From Paramyrothecium sp. XJ0827 (lineage: Eukaryota; Ascomycota; Sordariomycetes; Hypocreales; Stachybotryaceae), in the NCBI GenBank assembly GCA_020881915.1, contig JAJFPB010000005.1, positions 1,674,001 through 1,738,000 on the forward strand: DNA of 64,000 nucleotides, read 5' to 3'. A program made the position numbers and the translations under genes. This document shows positions 11,896 through 23,809 of this stretch, piece after piece. Positions within the stretch are counted from its first letter, which is position 1; every line of letters starts with the position of its first letter. The notes below the pieces were generated by a model. It was not told where the DNA came from, searched no databases, and saw nothing but the letters and a program-made list of their open reading frames with translations.

Positions 11896-13744
11896 GGTGT
11901 TTGCGCCTTCAGCCTTGTGGGTCGGAATAGATTAGACTTGCTAAGGGTCAAGAAAGTTCGCGCAAACAAGGCTTGATGAGGCATTCGAAATGGAGTCCAT
12001 CTGAGAATCTATATATCACAAAAACACGACATGGTGGACATGGAGAGTTGTTCCCCTGAGCATCCACCTACAAGGCATTGAGACCTAGCTGCACCGCTTG
12101 GCGCACCTTGAAGCCTTCGTTTACATCAGAGCTTCGGAGAGTTCTCACGATCATAAACAGGCCCCCGCTGCAAGGCTATGACCACCCGGCGAAAGCGGAA
12201 AATGTGGTGTCTTCCTAGCCAACAAATAGAATCGCTGGCAGAGACGAACGATTTTCGGGCTTAAGCAAGTACTGGGTCCTGTCCAGCTGAAGCTTGCCCC
12301 ATACGACTCAGCGATCAGAACGGCACAGGGCTGAATGGGAGGGGCGTGAGGGGGGTCTCTAGTTGAGATGACATGCTTCTGGCCACTCTGACTGGGTGGT
12401 TGGTTTCCAACGACATGCATACAATTAATGAGCTATGATATCAGTCTCCCAGGTTGACGGTGGCCTAGTTAGCACTAGGGCAGGGCAGACGTCAAAAAAA
12501 CGCGAGGAGCGTGGGGTCGTCGTTTCGTAAGGCTGACATGGATGGTGCGTCTGAGCATTCTGTTGGCTGCGGCTGGCCTGCCCAATAGACCAGGGTGGTT
12601 TCTGGGGCAGGGGTGGTTGGCTTCATGACACCACAAAGGGGCCTCAGCAAAACTGACTCAACTTCGGTACGCCCGCGAGATCTCAGCCAAGGGTTGATAT
12701 TGGAATCCCTCACAGCAGACAAAAGATCTCGCGGGAGAAAAACGACCGAAGAGTGTGCTATGACGGAGGAGAGTCCGCGTCGCCGTCAAGGCAGAACGGG
12801 GCTGGAAATTTAGCGTGGATGAGGCATGCTGACTACAACTCCACATGGACAACAGGGCTTTCGTGAAGTCGTTTGTGTATGGGATACTTCATGGGCATAA
12901 TTTCGGATGCAGAAGAAAGACGAGCTTAAGGCATTGACTGTGCAAATGCCCTGGCAACTGGAGAAACAGGTTACCGGTGGCATGGAGTACCGGCGCTCCT
13001 CCGAGATTGTATTTCCGATTACCAGGTCAGATGGATGCTGCTTATGCAGCGTGAGATTGGGTCTTGGTCGCTATGGATCAGTCCATCACGAGGGGGCTCC
13101 GGGGAACCAAGGCCATGACGGTGACATTGTTCACGACACGATGACTTCAGGGCTCTGTACACTTGTGGTGACCCCTGGAGGTGGCATGGTACCAAAGACA
13201 CAATAGCTTATCGTTTATATCTTTCCATCTGCCAATGGGAAGTGCCCGACCATGGGTTGTTTTCCGAGCTCCACGGCAAATCACCGACATGGGTGGCCCT
13301 GACCGGAGGAGTGAACCATGTACGCGGATATTGTCCACGCGGTGCGCCGTTCCGAGCTTTTCGAAGCCCTCGTTTCGGGCCTGCCCTCTACTTGCATCCA
13401 ATGGGCTGGGGGTATGAACGAAAGTTGTACGAGAAGTGTCGAAGACGCGAGCCGCCCGTAGCGTTACACAGCTTACCCCAAGTCATCTGAGTAGATTTAT
13501 ACGTATCACTGTGAAGCCATCGGGCCCATCAGTCCCCTACCCTACTCCAAGTCCTGGAAATGGATTTGCAAGGTCTAAAAATACAGTTGACGCATGTGTC
13601 GCGGCGTCGCGGTGGGTAGGGTGAATAATCCATCGCTAGCAACAACTTCCAATGAGCCCCAGTTCGTGATCCAAGTTGATTTGATGCCTCTGGACTTCTT
13701 GATACTTGCGTGAAAGAGTGCAAATAGTTGTTTGAATTCGTCTC
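11896..13744. other. Intergenic 1.85 kb, TF upstream region and D2HGDH 3' flank; no gene seen
   Basis: Only short open frames without recognisable domains or splice-supported continuation. The long stretch upstream of a regulator gene fits an extended promoter and leader for the transcription factor. No repeat or RNA gene recognised. Confidence 0.5.
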
Positions 13745-15546
13745 TTAAAGGTACTTGTAAGGGTTCATGATGCCATTCTGTATTGACAAAGTTAGCAAGT
13801 GTATCGTAACAGACCTTAATAGGACGAAAAGTGGCCGCTAAGGGCACCAGAAGGATGGCAATGAAACGAAGAGTTCTGCAAGAGTGTGGGGGAGCTAGTT
13901 TGACCTACCGGATCGTACAGGTTCTTGATCTGCTTCATTAGTTTCAGCATGGTCTCGTCCTTGCTGTAGCCGACAAAGTCCTTCTTGGCCAGCCCCAGGC
14001 CGTGCTCTGCGCTGATGCTGCCGCTGCGCTTCGCGATCCACTCGTATACGTAGGGCTCGAGCGCCTGCTCGACGGCGGCGTCGTAGCGCCTGACCGGGAC
14101 GTTGAGGTGCAGGTTGGAGTCGCCCATATGGCCGTAACCGACGACGCCGACGACGGGGTGCTCGTCTCCGTCGCCGAGCAGGCCCTTCTCCTCCATCCTC
14201 GCCTTGACGTCATCGACAAGGCTGTACATCTCCTTGAGCGGGATCGAGACGTCGTACTTGTAGACACCGCCCCAATGACCGAGGCACTCGGTGATGCCCT
14301 CGCGCCAACCCCAGAGGGCCCGGGCTTGGGTCTCGTCCTGCGCCACGACACCGTCAGAGACAATCTCCCGGGACATGACGTCCTCGAGGAACTTCTCGAG
14401 CTTCTCGTAGTCGTGGTCGGCGTTTGAGCCGCTCGTCTCGATCAGGCAGTAGAAGGGGTGGTCATCGTCCAGCGGCTTCCTGTCGCCCTTGACGGTGTGT
14501 ACGAAGCGCTGACTGTCAGAGTCCATGAGCTCAAAGGCTGACAGGATCTCCGAGAGCTGCGTCTTGGCCTCCCGGAAAGCCATTTGAGCCTTCTCGTACG
14601 ACTCGAGGCCGAAAAAGGCAACATTGACGGCCGAGGACCGCTGGGGGCAGTGGATGGCAATCTTGGTGATGATGCCAATGGTGCCCTCGGCGCCGATGAA
14701 GAGCTGCTTCAGGTCGTATCCCGTGTTGTTCTTGCGGAGCGTGCACAGGTCGTTCATGATGGTGCCGTCGGGCAGGACGGCCTCAATGCCCAGTACGGTG
14801 CCGTGGAGGCTGCCGTAGCGCAGCAGCCGGAGACCGCCGGCGTTGGTAGACACGTTGCCGCCGATGTGGCACGAGCCCTTGGCGCCGAGGTCCAGGGGGA
14901 AAATGTACCCCTTGCTGGCGAGGAACTGGTCGGCCACCTCGAGGATGCAGCCGGCGTCGACGACTAGGGAGCCGCTGACCTCGTCAAAGGAGTGGATCTG
15001 GTTCATACGGCTCACGTTGATGACGATCTCGTCAAAGACGGGGACGGAGCCGCCGACCAGGCCTGTGTTGCCGCCCTGGGGGACCACGGCTAGCAGGTTG
15101 TCGTTGCAGTACTTGAGGATCTTACTGACCTCCTCGGTGGAGGCTGGCTTGAGCACGAGGCGGCACTGGCCGCGGTACTTGTGCATCCAATCCTCGTTGA
15201 AGGGCTCGATGTCGCCCTCAGCATCCCCGCTGACGCCGTCGACGACGGCCGAGTCAGCGCCCAGCAGGTCCTTGAAGAAGGCGACGTGCTCCGGGGTGAC
15301 CTGGGCGAAGCGGGCGTCGCGCTTGATGGCCGGGTACTTGTCCGCGGTGAGCTTGGTGGTGGTGGTGGCAGCAGCCAGCGAGGCCGGCGACTGGCGCAGC
15401 GTCCGAGGGCTGGACGTCGCAAAGGTCCTCGAGGCGCGCGCAGAAGGCGAGGGCTGGGGTTGAGCAGCGAGGGGCCGGGCAGGGACGAGGCCCAGCGGCC
15501 GGCCGTGCGCCCGCAGGGGCCGCAGCAACTTGCAGCGTGAAGCCAT
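13745..15546 (-). CDS. Mitochondrial D-2-hydroxyglutarate / D-lactate dehydrogenase (FAD-linked, Dld2/D2HGDH family)
   Basis: FAD-dependent oxidation of a D-2-hydroxy acid (D-2-hydroxyglutarate or D-lactate) in the mitochondrial matrix. Exon 1 13909-15546 and exon 2 13745-13777 (33 bases encoding NGIMNPYKYL) are joined in phase 0 across a 131-base intron with GTAGGT donor; together 556 aa. The N-terminus is Arg/Ala/Ser-rich with no acidic residue for about 65 residues, a strong mitochondrial presequence. FAD-binding PCMH segments follow: PQGGNTGLVGGSVPVFDE, DLGAKGSCHIGGNVSTNAGG and FIGAEGTIGIITK. The C-terminal oxidase domain has GYGHMGDSNLHLNVPV and SAEHGLGLAKKD with the expected His residues. 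The motifs favour the D2HGDH/Dld2-Dld3 branch over cytochrome D-lactate dehydrogenase, but substrate choice is inferred. Confidence 0.93.
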
Positions 15547-17178
15547 TGCTGGTCGTGAGGATCTGATATGTGAGATTTTGTCGATTTAGCGGCGGACAGG
15601 AAAAGGTCTGGCTCGGAGGTACGTGACGTCTCAGGTCGGCTCAGGTCCAGCGTCCAGGTCCAGCCAAGTCCAAGGTACCTTGCCCTAAATTGCGGTCCGG
15701 GTACCGGGGACGCGCTGCACGGGCCTAAGCTTCCGCTGAGCGCGGGTCGAGCGTCTGCCGGATCGTCACGCCGGGGGGCGAGCCGGAAGTTCCCTGTACC
15801 TCTCTCAGCCCTTCTGGGCTTTGCTTACCGTATAAGGTAGGCAAGTAGCTTTCTCACGCGCAGCCCCAGGAACAGGAAAGCAATTGTCAAGAATCAGACG
15901 TCAGCTTACGGTTCCACGTTTCGACCTGGCTTCTCGGTCACTTCTAGAATTGTCGAGGAACGACTGGGCAGCAGGGTGAATAATAATGCTAAGGGAGTGG
16001 CAATACCGGCAGCTCTCGTCGCCTATATCTCGACAATGCAAATAAAAAAAAGCTGGCATAGCGCCGAACTCGGAGCTCCCATCCTAGAGCTTTACCATTG
16101 GCAGCCAAAAAGCCGATCTACCTTACCTTTGCCTTAGCTACCTACCCAAAGCAGATAGCCGTAAAAGCTGCTCTGTTGCAGTGCCTCTGGGGATGGTAGT
16201 AATAAAGCCCACAGTCACCTCCCGTACCCTGCTTGTGCCGTGATCAACTTACTATAACGTATAAGCTAAGGTAGGAGTGCATACAGCGTGCCGCAACCAA
16301 GACAAGCCACCCTCGAAGGCAGTTATTACGTTGGGCCTTGAACTTGACTCTGCTTGGCTTGGCTTGGCTTGGCTCTGCTCTGCTCTGCCCTTGCGCTGAC
16401 CCTCCCCACGACATGCGCCCTGCCATCAGTCAACTTTTGGATATAATTTTCGACGCCATCAGCCCTGCGCCCACTCCTCCTTTATTCCAAATCGTCCGTT
16501 GCTCCTCGCACCCCATCCGCTCGCCCACTCGGCGTGTCGCCCCTCGAGACAATACTCACCGGACTGGCTTCCATTTGATTATCCCCAGCAATGGTCGGCT
16601 GCCGCGTCCGTCAGCTGCCCCACGACCCCGTCTTGCGTCGAGCACAGATGGGCCGTCGACGTCAATGACAGCCCGGCGAGACGCGCGACGGACGCCCAGG
16701 ATGCACTCGTGCCGTATCGAAAAGTACGGCCGGGCTGTCTCATAAGGCTGACCAGCCGTCCCGTAAAGTACGCTTGTTCGTAGATGGTAATTTCCCCAAG
16801 TACGGTTGTCATCTCGTGGCGCCGAGGGGGTGGTCTTGTACTTGTGCCATCCACCACGGACGATGCTTCGCACAGAATGCAACGTCAATCCTACCTATGC
16901 AATGTCACCCGATGATAGGCACTTAGCACAAAAGAAGAAAAATACCGTCAATGCACTGTCTTGGTATAACCTGCTCAATATCCATTTGCCCTCCCCCCAG
17001 CACCCAAGTCCCACCAAGAACACCCAATGATGCATTCGAACGAATAATCGACTAGAACCGCTGGCCATCTTGAAACTAATCTAAACCACCATCCTTTTGC
17101 ACGCATGTCTGCGTCTCAATTCTAAATAGGCATCTCTCTCCTTTCCCACACCCTTTTCCAAACCCCCCTTTTTCGTCT
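15547..17178. other. Intergenic 1.6 kb, D2HGDH upstream region; no gene seen
   Basis: Contains the 12-base palindrome CAAGGTACCTTG at 15671-15682, TATAAGGTAGGC at 15831-15842, CTACCTTACC near 16119, CTAAGGTAGG at 16266-16275 and the tandem repeat at 16353-16387. The last few hundred bases are CT-rich on the plus strand and flank the actinin stop codon. Confidence 0.55.
16353..16387. repeat. Tandem (CTTGG)4 followed by (CTCTG)3
   Basis: Two adjoining perfect 5-base microsatellites read directly from the sequence, in intergenic DNA. Confidence 0.9.
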
Positions 17179-19855
17179 TCATCCGCCTATGCCGTTCAGC
17201 TTGCTCTCCTTCCGGGGGCTCAAATCGCGCCGGTTCGTCCTGTCCTGCAGGACGCCGCTGGGCACCTCTTCCGCCGGATTCTGCTCGTTTATCAACTTCT
17301 CCATGAAGGAAATGTAATCGTACTGCGGCATTCCGCGGTCCTCGGATGTGTCCGGCCCTTTGTGCGTTGGCATCATCTCGATCAGTTGGTCAATGACCTC
17401 GTCGGGAACCAAGCTGTGTCGAAGATCCATCTCCGTCACATACGGCTTGCCATCGGCCACCTCTCGGAACGACTGGAAGACCTGCTCTGCCGTGTTCTGG
17501 TCCTCCGTCACATCCACCATGAACCGGATGAACTGCTCGAACGTAACGTAGTCACGGCCACCAGACGTGTCGAGGAAGTAGTCGTGCATCTCGTCCTCGG
17601 AAAACACCAAGCCCAGGGAAGCCAGCGCAGCGCTGAACTCCAGCTCGGCCAGTGAGTTGGTGTCGTCGCGATCGAAGTGGCGGAACACGCTTTCAAACTC
17701 TTCCAGCTGAATAGGGGTGAGGTTGGTCATGCTTCTTGCTACCATCTGGTTCTCCAAAAAGGCCAGCTTCTTTTGCACGGACGACTTGACCAGACCAAGC
17801 TCGTAGGCCAGCTCGTCGTAGGTGTATGTTGTGAAGTCATTCTCTTCGATGTTAGCCTCCTGACACTTGGCGTCCACCGCGGCAATCGTCTCCAGATATT
17901 TGTCCAGCGGTGCCAGATTGTCGCTCAATTTCCTGACATGATGCAGTTGATCCTCCACATCGCCGTCTAGGCCCGAGATGGCCAGCTGCATGGTGTTGAG
18001 AGCCATGGCGAAGTCGTTGGCTTTGTCTGCGAACGACTTTCGCAGACCATTTTTGATGCTGTTCCATGACGTTAGTCTCCCTCGAGCGTTGTAGTGGGAA
18101 CAGTCAAAACTTACTCTCGAATCGTCTCATTGATCAGCTGGGCCCGCTGCATCTCTGCGTGCGACAAATTGTTCCATTCCCTCTCAAGGGCCTCCTGACG
18201 GACATCCGCAGGTGGGTCGTAAGGTCGGAGCCTGTAGGTGCCCAGCTTTGTCTTGATGTTGCCGAGCAGTGTTGCTAGATCACTCTTCTCGGCAACCCAA
18301 TCTCGCTTCTCCTTCTTCTTGTAGGCTCCAAACTCGGTGGCCTGCTGCTTGGCGTCGGTATAGGTGCCTTCAAACTTGGCCTGCTGCCATTGTTCGATCC
18401 GTCCTCTGATGCTCTTGATCAATGCTCGCATCCGACGCTCGTAGGCGCTCTGCATCTCCCAGGCTCCTTGCATGTTGTTAACGAACTTCTCCACGCGCCG
18501 CCCAGCATTTTCCACCTTTTCCATTTGCGAGAATGCATGGAACCAGTAGGCAATGTACGTCATCAAACTTCGCTCGTCGGGCTTCGCGACGTCACAGACA
18601 TCTTCAACATCCAGCAGCCGGGGGATGCCAATCTCCTTATGAGCAATGTCGAAGGCAAGCTGCATGTTGCCACGATGGTCAGACTTGTCGAGCGCGTCGT
18701 AGTCTATCAAGTCGGGTCTGTGGATGTCAAGCAAGGCGCAGAACGCCAGGCCGTCGTTCCAGCTGGCACTGAAGTCGCGCACGTCAACTTCGTCGTAGCA
18801 CGCTGTCTTCCTCTGACACCACAAGAGCAACCCCTCTTTGGCAGACATACCCTCCTCGTTGATGTCGCTGATTGTGAAACGCAGAATCAGCGTCCAGATC
18901 AGGCCAAGGACGATTTTACGGTTTCCGTCCACCACATCCTCGGCACCAATGTTTGTCATTTGAATGCCCCTTGACTTGATGAAGTCGAGCGCCAGGTTGG
19001 CATTCTCAAAACGTTGCACGCGAAGCTTGGGCTTGGAGGCATAGCGACCGAGAGACTCATTCGATAGGCATTCGAGAAGGTGAATCAATATAACCTGCAG
19101 GGGAAGACATCAGAGCTTCGTTCTGCCATTGGCGTCGTTTGGGCGGGAAGATTGACTTACACCATCGCTGAGGTCGGCCACGAGATCCTTCACCTCCAAA
19201 TCACGAGCTTCTATCTTGGTGTTCAACCTGAAGCCTGTTAATGACCAAGATCCTCTGGAAAAATCGCACGGCGAGGAGAGGCAGAACAGTACCATTTCGT
19301 AAAAGTCTTCTGCTGGACCGTGACCCATCTTTGCTGCTCGGCAAAGGCCATCTTGGTAAGGCCCTGATCGTGCGGTGGCTCTACCGCAGCAAGGGCGTCG
19401 GCAGGGCTGCTGGAGCTCCTCTGGAACCTCCTCCCCGTGGACGAAGTGTGCTTGTTAAAGCCGACAATAGATCGGTTGCTGCTCCCGGTCCGCTGCTGTC
19501 GTGCGGCTTGCAGCTCCTGCTTATCCCGCCGGGTCCGCGGGGTATGGGATTGGGAGAGCTCGCTGAGCGTCCGGGGTCGTGCGTCGGGGGTGAGCGAGCG
19601 CCTGCAGTTCTCTGGGTCGTCGTGCTGGGTGCAGGAGGCTGTGTCACAGCTACTGTACGCGGTCGAGACGGTTGAAGTGGTGGATATCGTGGAATAGCGG
19701 GACGACGTTGGCGTTGATGCCCTCGAATAATGATGCCCATCGAGTCCCGGGTGGGCGGCGTGTAAACAAAAATCCGGGAAGTGTTCAGCGGGTTCCCCGT
19801 TGCCGGGCTGCAGCGGTGGGTAGCACCCCTGTTTAGGCTCTCCAACAGCGTCCAT
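17179..19855 (-). CDS. ain1: Alpha-actinin (actin cross-linker)
   Basis: F-actin bundling protein of the contractile ring and cortical actin. Exons 19293-19855, 19161-19227, 18115-19094 and 17179-18058, total 829 aa; phases close exactly. After an N-terminal extension comes WVTVQQKTFTKWLNTKIEA, the start of calponin-homology domain 1, then CH2 (LLLWCQRKT through LMTYIAYWFHAF), a short spectrin-repeat rod (from about residue 420) and a C-terminal calmodulin-like EF-hand pair beginning TPIQLEEFESVFRHFDRDDTNSL. Strict calcium ligands look partly conserved in the first EF loop (DRDDTNSLAELE). Start uncertain: ATG at 19855 gives about 168 extra Ser/Thr/Arg-rich residues; ATG at 19351 (MAFAEQQRW) would give a protein about the size of S. 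pombe Ain1. Confidence 0.95.
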
Positions 19856-21484
19856 CGCGACGATCTTAGTGGCTTAGTGGGCTCCGGCTTCCCCTCCAGG
19901 CGAATGTCGCTGACTTTTACAGGCCCAAAAGGGCAGCGCTGCCCGCCGTTACACCTCGAAACGGCTCCGAAGGTGGTTTACCGATTGTTGGTGGCTGGCT
20001 TGAGATGCTGTAAGTAGACAGCACCTTGTCGCAATACGTAACGAGGTAGTAAAGTGAAGCAAGGTCGTGAAAGCTCCGTGCGACTCTAAAAGCTCGAGGT
20101 CAACTCGATAGCTCAACCCTCTTACACGTACAAGTGCGAATCATAAGGACATCAGTTCGCCTCCTCAGCAACTCTGCCATGGCGGCGTTAGGGCCCTTTT
20201 TAAGTTAATTGCTGGCTATCTGAGCCTGAGCGAGGTGCCCGACACAGCCATCTTCCATCCCAATATGGCTTCTCTGGCTGTTGTTTCATCTCAAGTGCTG
20301 CCCCATTCGCCTCACCACTTAGATTGAGAGAGAACGCTCGGCAGCAGAAAGGCAGGCCAGACAGTAGGGACTTTCGAAACGCGAACCACGCTCGTTCTAG
20401 TAAACCACGAAGCCGTTCTTGCTGCCCTTAGCTTGTTTGACTGTTGCCTCGTTCTACACGTTATTTGTGCCCACCGTGTCCCTGTTGCATAAACTTCATG
20501 CGTGCTATCCCAAATCGTACTTTGATCTATTTGCGATCCAGTCAGATCATCGGCTAGGCTCCAATTTACCAACTCTCCTTGGGTCGTCATGCGACTGTGC
20601 ACCAGCAGGTTGCATAAGCTGGAGCCCCTGGAGATCTACCGGTTACTACAGTAGGTAAGTTGGGCAACTTACATGTGTGGTTTGTCAAAGCCAGAGCAAA
20701 TCAAGGTAGCCTCCAAGATCCTGCTGGACTTTCTATCGAGGGATCAGATGTTGTTAAAGCATTCCAAGTATGATGGGAAATCCGAATAAAGCATGGCTAT
20801 AGGCTCTCGAATTTACCCAAGTCCCAGACGATTACCTCCACAGTTGCTGAATCTGCAAAGGCTATTCTTGGACCCTCAAAATACAGAGAATGTGTTTTTG
20901 CTGTCCGTGTTTCATGCTAACCGCTTGTCTGTTACCTGAAAGCCCAATGAAGTTCAGGTGATTCATCATATACCTCTGACACGGAGCGTTTGACTCTCCG
21001 GTCACGCAACTATGACCATTGAGTGCGCGGACCAAGATATTTACTCCATGATTTGAGATGGCATTCCCTGGCTCTGTGGCTTGATATCGAGTTGATATTG
21101 CAGATCAGCGTCCTCATTTTCCCGCTTTGACCACGTCATGGAGAAGCTTTGTTTTCTGGATGCCACTGTGAGGTAGCTCCTACAATCTCCAAGGGCATCA
21201 AGCCACATGTCTGCCTATCTGCGTGTCGGGTCAAGGTGGTCCCTCACGCAGTCGATGCCAGCCTCCCAATGTGGCAGTCGTAGTGAGCCTTAACAACGAG
21301 CTCTATCATAGAGAAACCTGAGCAGATTTGCCCCCAAAACACGGACCAGCGGCAGACCCATCAAAGTCACCAAAGCAATAGAGTTCTCCTGTTGAATATT
21401 CGAATGTATTGACCAAACCCCAATTGTACACTAGAGTAGCCGAGATATCATACACATAGTACAAGTGCGCTACAAGACACACGT
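19856..21484. other. Intergenic 1.6 kb, actinin upstream region and img1 3' flank; no gene seen
   Basis: No coding or RNA gene recognised. Carries CAGTAGGTAAG at about 20649. The left part is the presumed actinin promoter. Confidence 0.5.
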
Positions 21485-22206
21485 CTATTTCTTCGCTGGG
21501 GCGCCGCCCGTCTTGCGTCCCTTGGACCGCAGCGCGTTCCTCTCCTTCTTCCAGGCAAGCACCAGGTTGTCCACGCTGCCCATGTCGTGCTTGGGCTGCC
21601 GCATGTACATCAGCCTGGCCCTCCTGGCTCGCTTGGGTCGTCGCCACACAATGTCGATGCCCGTCACCGTCGGGCTGTAGATCTTGAACCACATCTCCAC
21701 GCCAACCTTCATCATCTGGCCTCGCAGGTGGATCGCCGTGGAGGTGCCCCGTCGGCGGATCTGGAGGAAGACGCCCGAGAAGGGCTCGCCGGACTTGGTG
21801 GTGACCATGAGGACGTCGCCGACCTTTGCGCTGTCCTTGTGCTCCTTGGAGAAGAGTCGTGTCCTCGCGCCCGTCGGGTCGAGCTGGCTGATTTCCTGCT
21901 TGACGACTGCAGGCATGGGGTTCGGGTGGGCGGCTCGAGCCGAGGTGACTTGGGGCCAGACGTGGAATTTGCCGAGCCTCTCCGTCTTTTCCTCTGCGAA
22001 GCACGTTAGCGAGTCCAGTCGACGACGGTGCCGTCGGCGGGAGAACAGGAGCGAATCGTACTGTGTCGGATGGTGAGCATTTCGTTCTTTGGCGTCGAGG
22101 CTGCTGCATCGGTCGCGAGACACCGCTGAGGCATGCGCTGATACCGCGTTTGCCTCAATGCGGACTTGAGGCAGCCCAGAGGCCGCAGCGGCCTGGCGAC
22201 ATTCAT
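21485..22206 (-). CDS. img1: Mitochondrial large-subunit ribosomal protein bL19m (Img1)
   Basis: Component of the mitochondrial 54S ribosomal subunit. Exons 22062-22206 and 21485-21993; the 68-base intron has a GTACGA donor and GCAG acceptor; 217 aa. N-terminus MNVARPLRPLGCLKSALRQT is basic and lacks acids, as expected of a matrix-targeting presequence. The L19 fold is visible from KVGDVLMVTTKSGEPFSGVF through IRRRGTSTAIHLRG and VGVEMWFKIYSPTVTGIDIV, followed by a Lys/Arg-rich tail. Divergent from the next gene with only 264 bases between start codons. Confidence 0.93.
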
Positions 22207-22470
22207 CGTTGCGCAGGCTGGTCGATCGATGAGGATTGGGATGCCAAAAGTCGTAGTAGAATTTCGAGACAAGCCAAAAGTCTTGGTCCTGGTACCTGTC
22301 CCGGTGGGTCCAGTTCGGGCAATTGCATGCTTTGATTGGCCCGGCACATCATTCCTCCCTACCAAGAGGTACCTGCAAATGCGCGTCTGATGCTGGACCC
22401 TCTGAAACTTTTATGCGTAGCGACTTTTCGAAGACCATTCTCTTGGACTTCACGCCATCCTTCAGCAACC
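22207..22470. promoter_or_regulatory. Compact bidirectional promoter between img1 and the 398-aa protein gene
   Basis: 264 bases between two divergent ATGs. Contains AGGTACCTGC at about 22370. Shared control of two apparently mitochondrial proteins is an inference from this arrangement. Confidence 0.6.
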
Positions 22471-23734
22471 ATGGCGAGCCGGTCATTAACGTCAGCCCTG
22501 CGGGCTGCAGGACGTCTCAATGAGTCCTCGATACGGTGCCCTGCTGCTCTCACCCGCAGCTTCAGCGGGAGTGCCGCCAACGGTATGATCCCCTCCCCCG
22601 GAGCCGCCTCGTGCCTCGCTCGACCCATCGCTAACCCACAATCTCGCAGGCTTGAGGCACACCTTCGCCGAGACCGAGAACCCGGAACTGAACGATGTCC
22701 TCCAGACGATTCAGGAGAAGATCATATTCCCCGCGTACCTGCCCAAGAAGCAGCGGAAGCTCATCTTTGACCCCACGAAGCGGACATACCTCGCCCAGAA
22801 CCCCGTCATCATCGAGGTCGACGGCGAGGAACACAGGTTCTCTCCCTTGAACCGGTTCACCGATCTCCCCAACTCGAAATCCATCCTCCACCAGGCCCTC
22901 ACCAACATGAAAACCCGGGAGGACTGGTCGAACCTGCCGACCCTCCTGTCCGGCTACCACTCGGCCCAGATCAAGCTTCGCCCCAGCGACTGGCGCAAGA
23001 TCGTCCGCCTGGCAGGCGAGAGCGGCAACATCTTCCAGGTCGTCGAGTGCGCGAAGCAGGTCGGCGTGACGGGCTTCCGCCTCAACGACGACGAGGTCGT
23101 CCTCCGCCTGTTCGCCTACATCAACGCCAAGATCACCGACAGCAACTGGGCCGCCGCCGAGACGCTGCAGGCTCTGCGGTGGAGCAAGATCGTCCTCGAC
23201 CTGCTCTACCGCCCGGAGCACAAGGCGAAGACGAGCCTGAAGCTACAGTTCTCCCGCCTCGTCCGCGGCATGCACGTGTTCGCGCGGGCCTGCGCCTTGA
23301 GGGTGAAGCAGGCCACCGGGGAGGCGACGGACGCCGAGTTGACGTTGCTCAAGGACGAGACCAAGCTCCTCCAGTCGCTCTATGAGCCCGTGCTGTCCAA
23401 GCCCGACGTTGAGATCCGCGAGCTGAAGAAGCTGAACCCTCTGTCGGAGGAGAACACCGCCGGCCGCGTCTCGCAGGGACTTAGCGGAAGCATGTACGTG
23501 CGCATTCTGTCGCAAAACATCAAGGGCATCGCTCTGGCCCGGGAGCTCGTCGGCGAGGACGCCCAGCGGTTGGCGTCGGTCGAGCAGGCTCTGACCCAGC
23601 AGGTTCGCGCGTTCCTGGAGTCGGCCCAGGGCAAGGACAAGAACTGGCATCAAGTGTACGACCAAGCGGTCGAGCTATCGGAGCCATCGGTGGAGGAGGC
23701 GCCCAAGGCCGAGCCGGCAGCGGAAGAGGCATGA
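22471..23734 (+). CDS. Conserved-looking protein, probably mitochondrial, function not recognised
   Basis: 398 aa from exons 22471-22582 and 22650-23734 (67-base intron, GTATGA donor, GCAG acceptor). Residues 1-35 (MASRSLTSALRAAGRLNESS and on to TRSFSGSAAN) resemble a cleavable mitochondrial presequence with an RSFSGS-type cleavage region. The body is almost entirely alpha-helical by composition, with paired-helix stretches such as SDWRKIVRLAGESGNIFQVV and LLYRPEHKAKTSLKLQFSRL that could be TPR/PPR-like. The end is acidic and Ala/Glu/Pro-rich. No catalytic motif seen. Its divergent promoter with a mitoribosomal protein makes a mitoribosome or mitochondrial RNA role possible, but this is inference only. 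Confidence 0.85.
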
Positions 23735-23809
23735 CATGTAACATAGAACAAGGCATCTGTATCATTTCTTCTACTTAGTTTATATAGTGTACAACATGGT
23801 TTAAACGCT

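Noticed and set aside
14002..15540. Several long plus-strand open frames
   Set aside because: They are antisense shadows of the GC-rich dehydrogenase gene.
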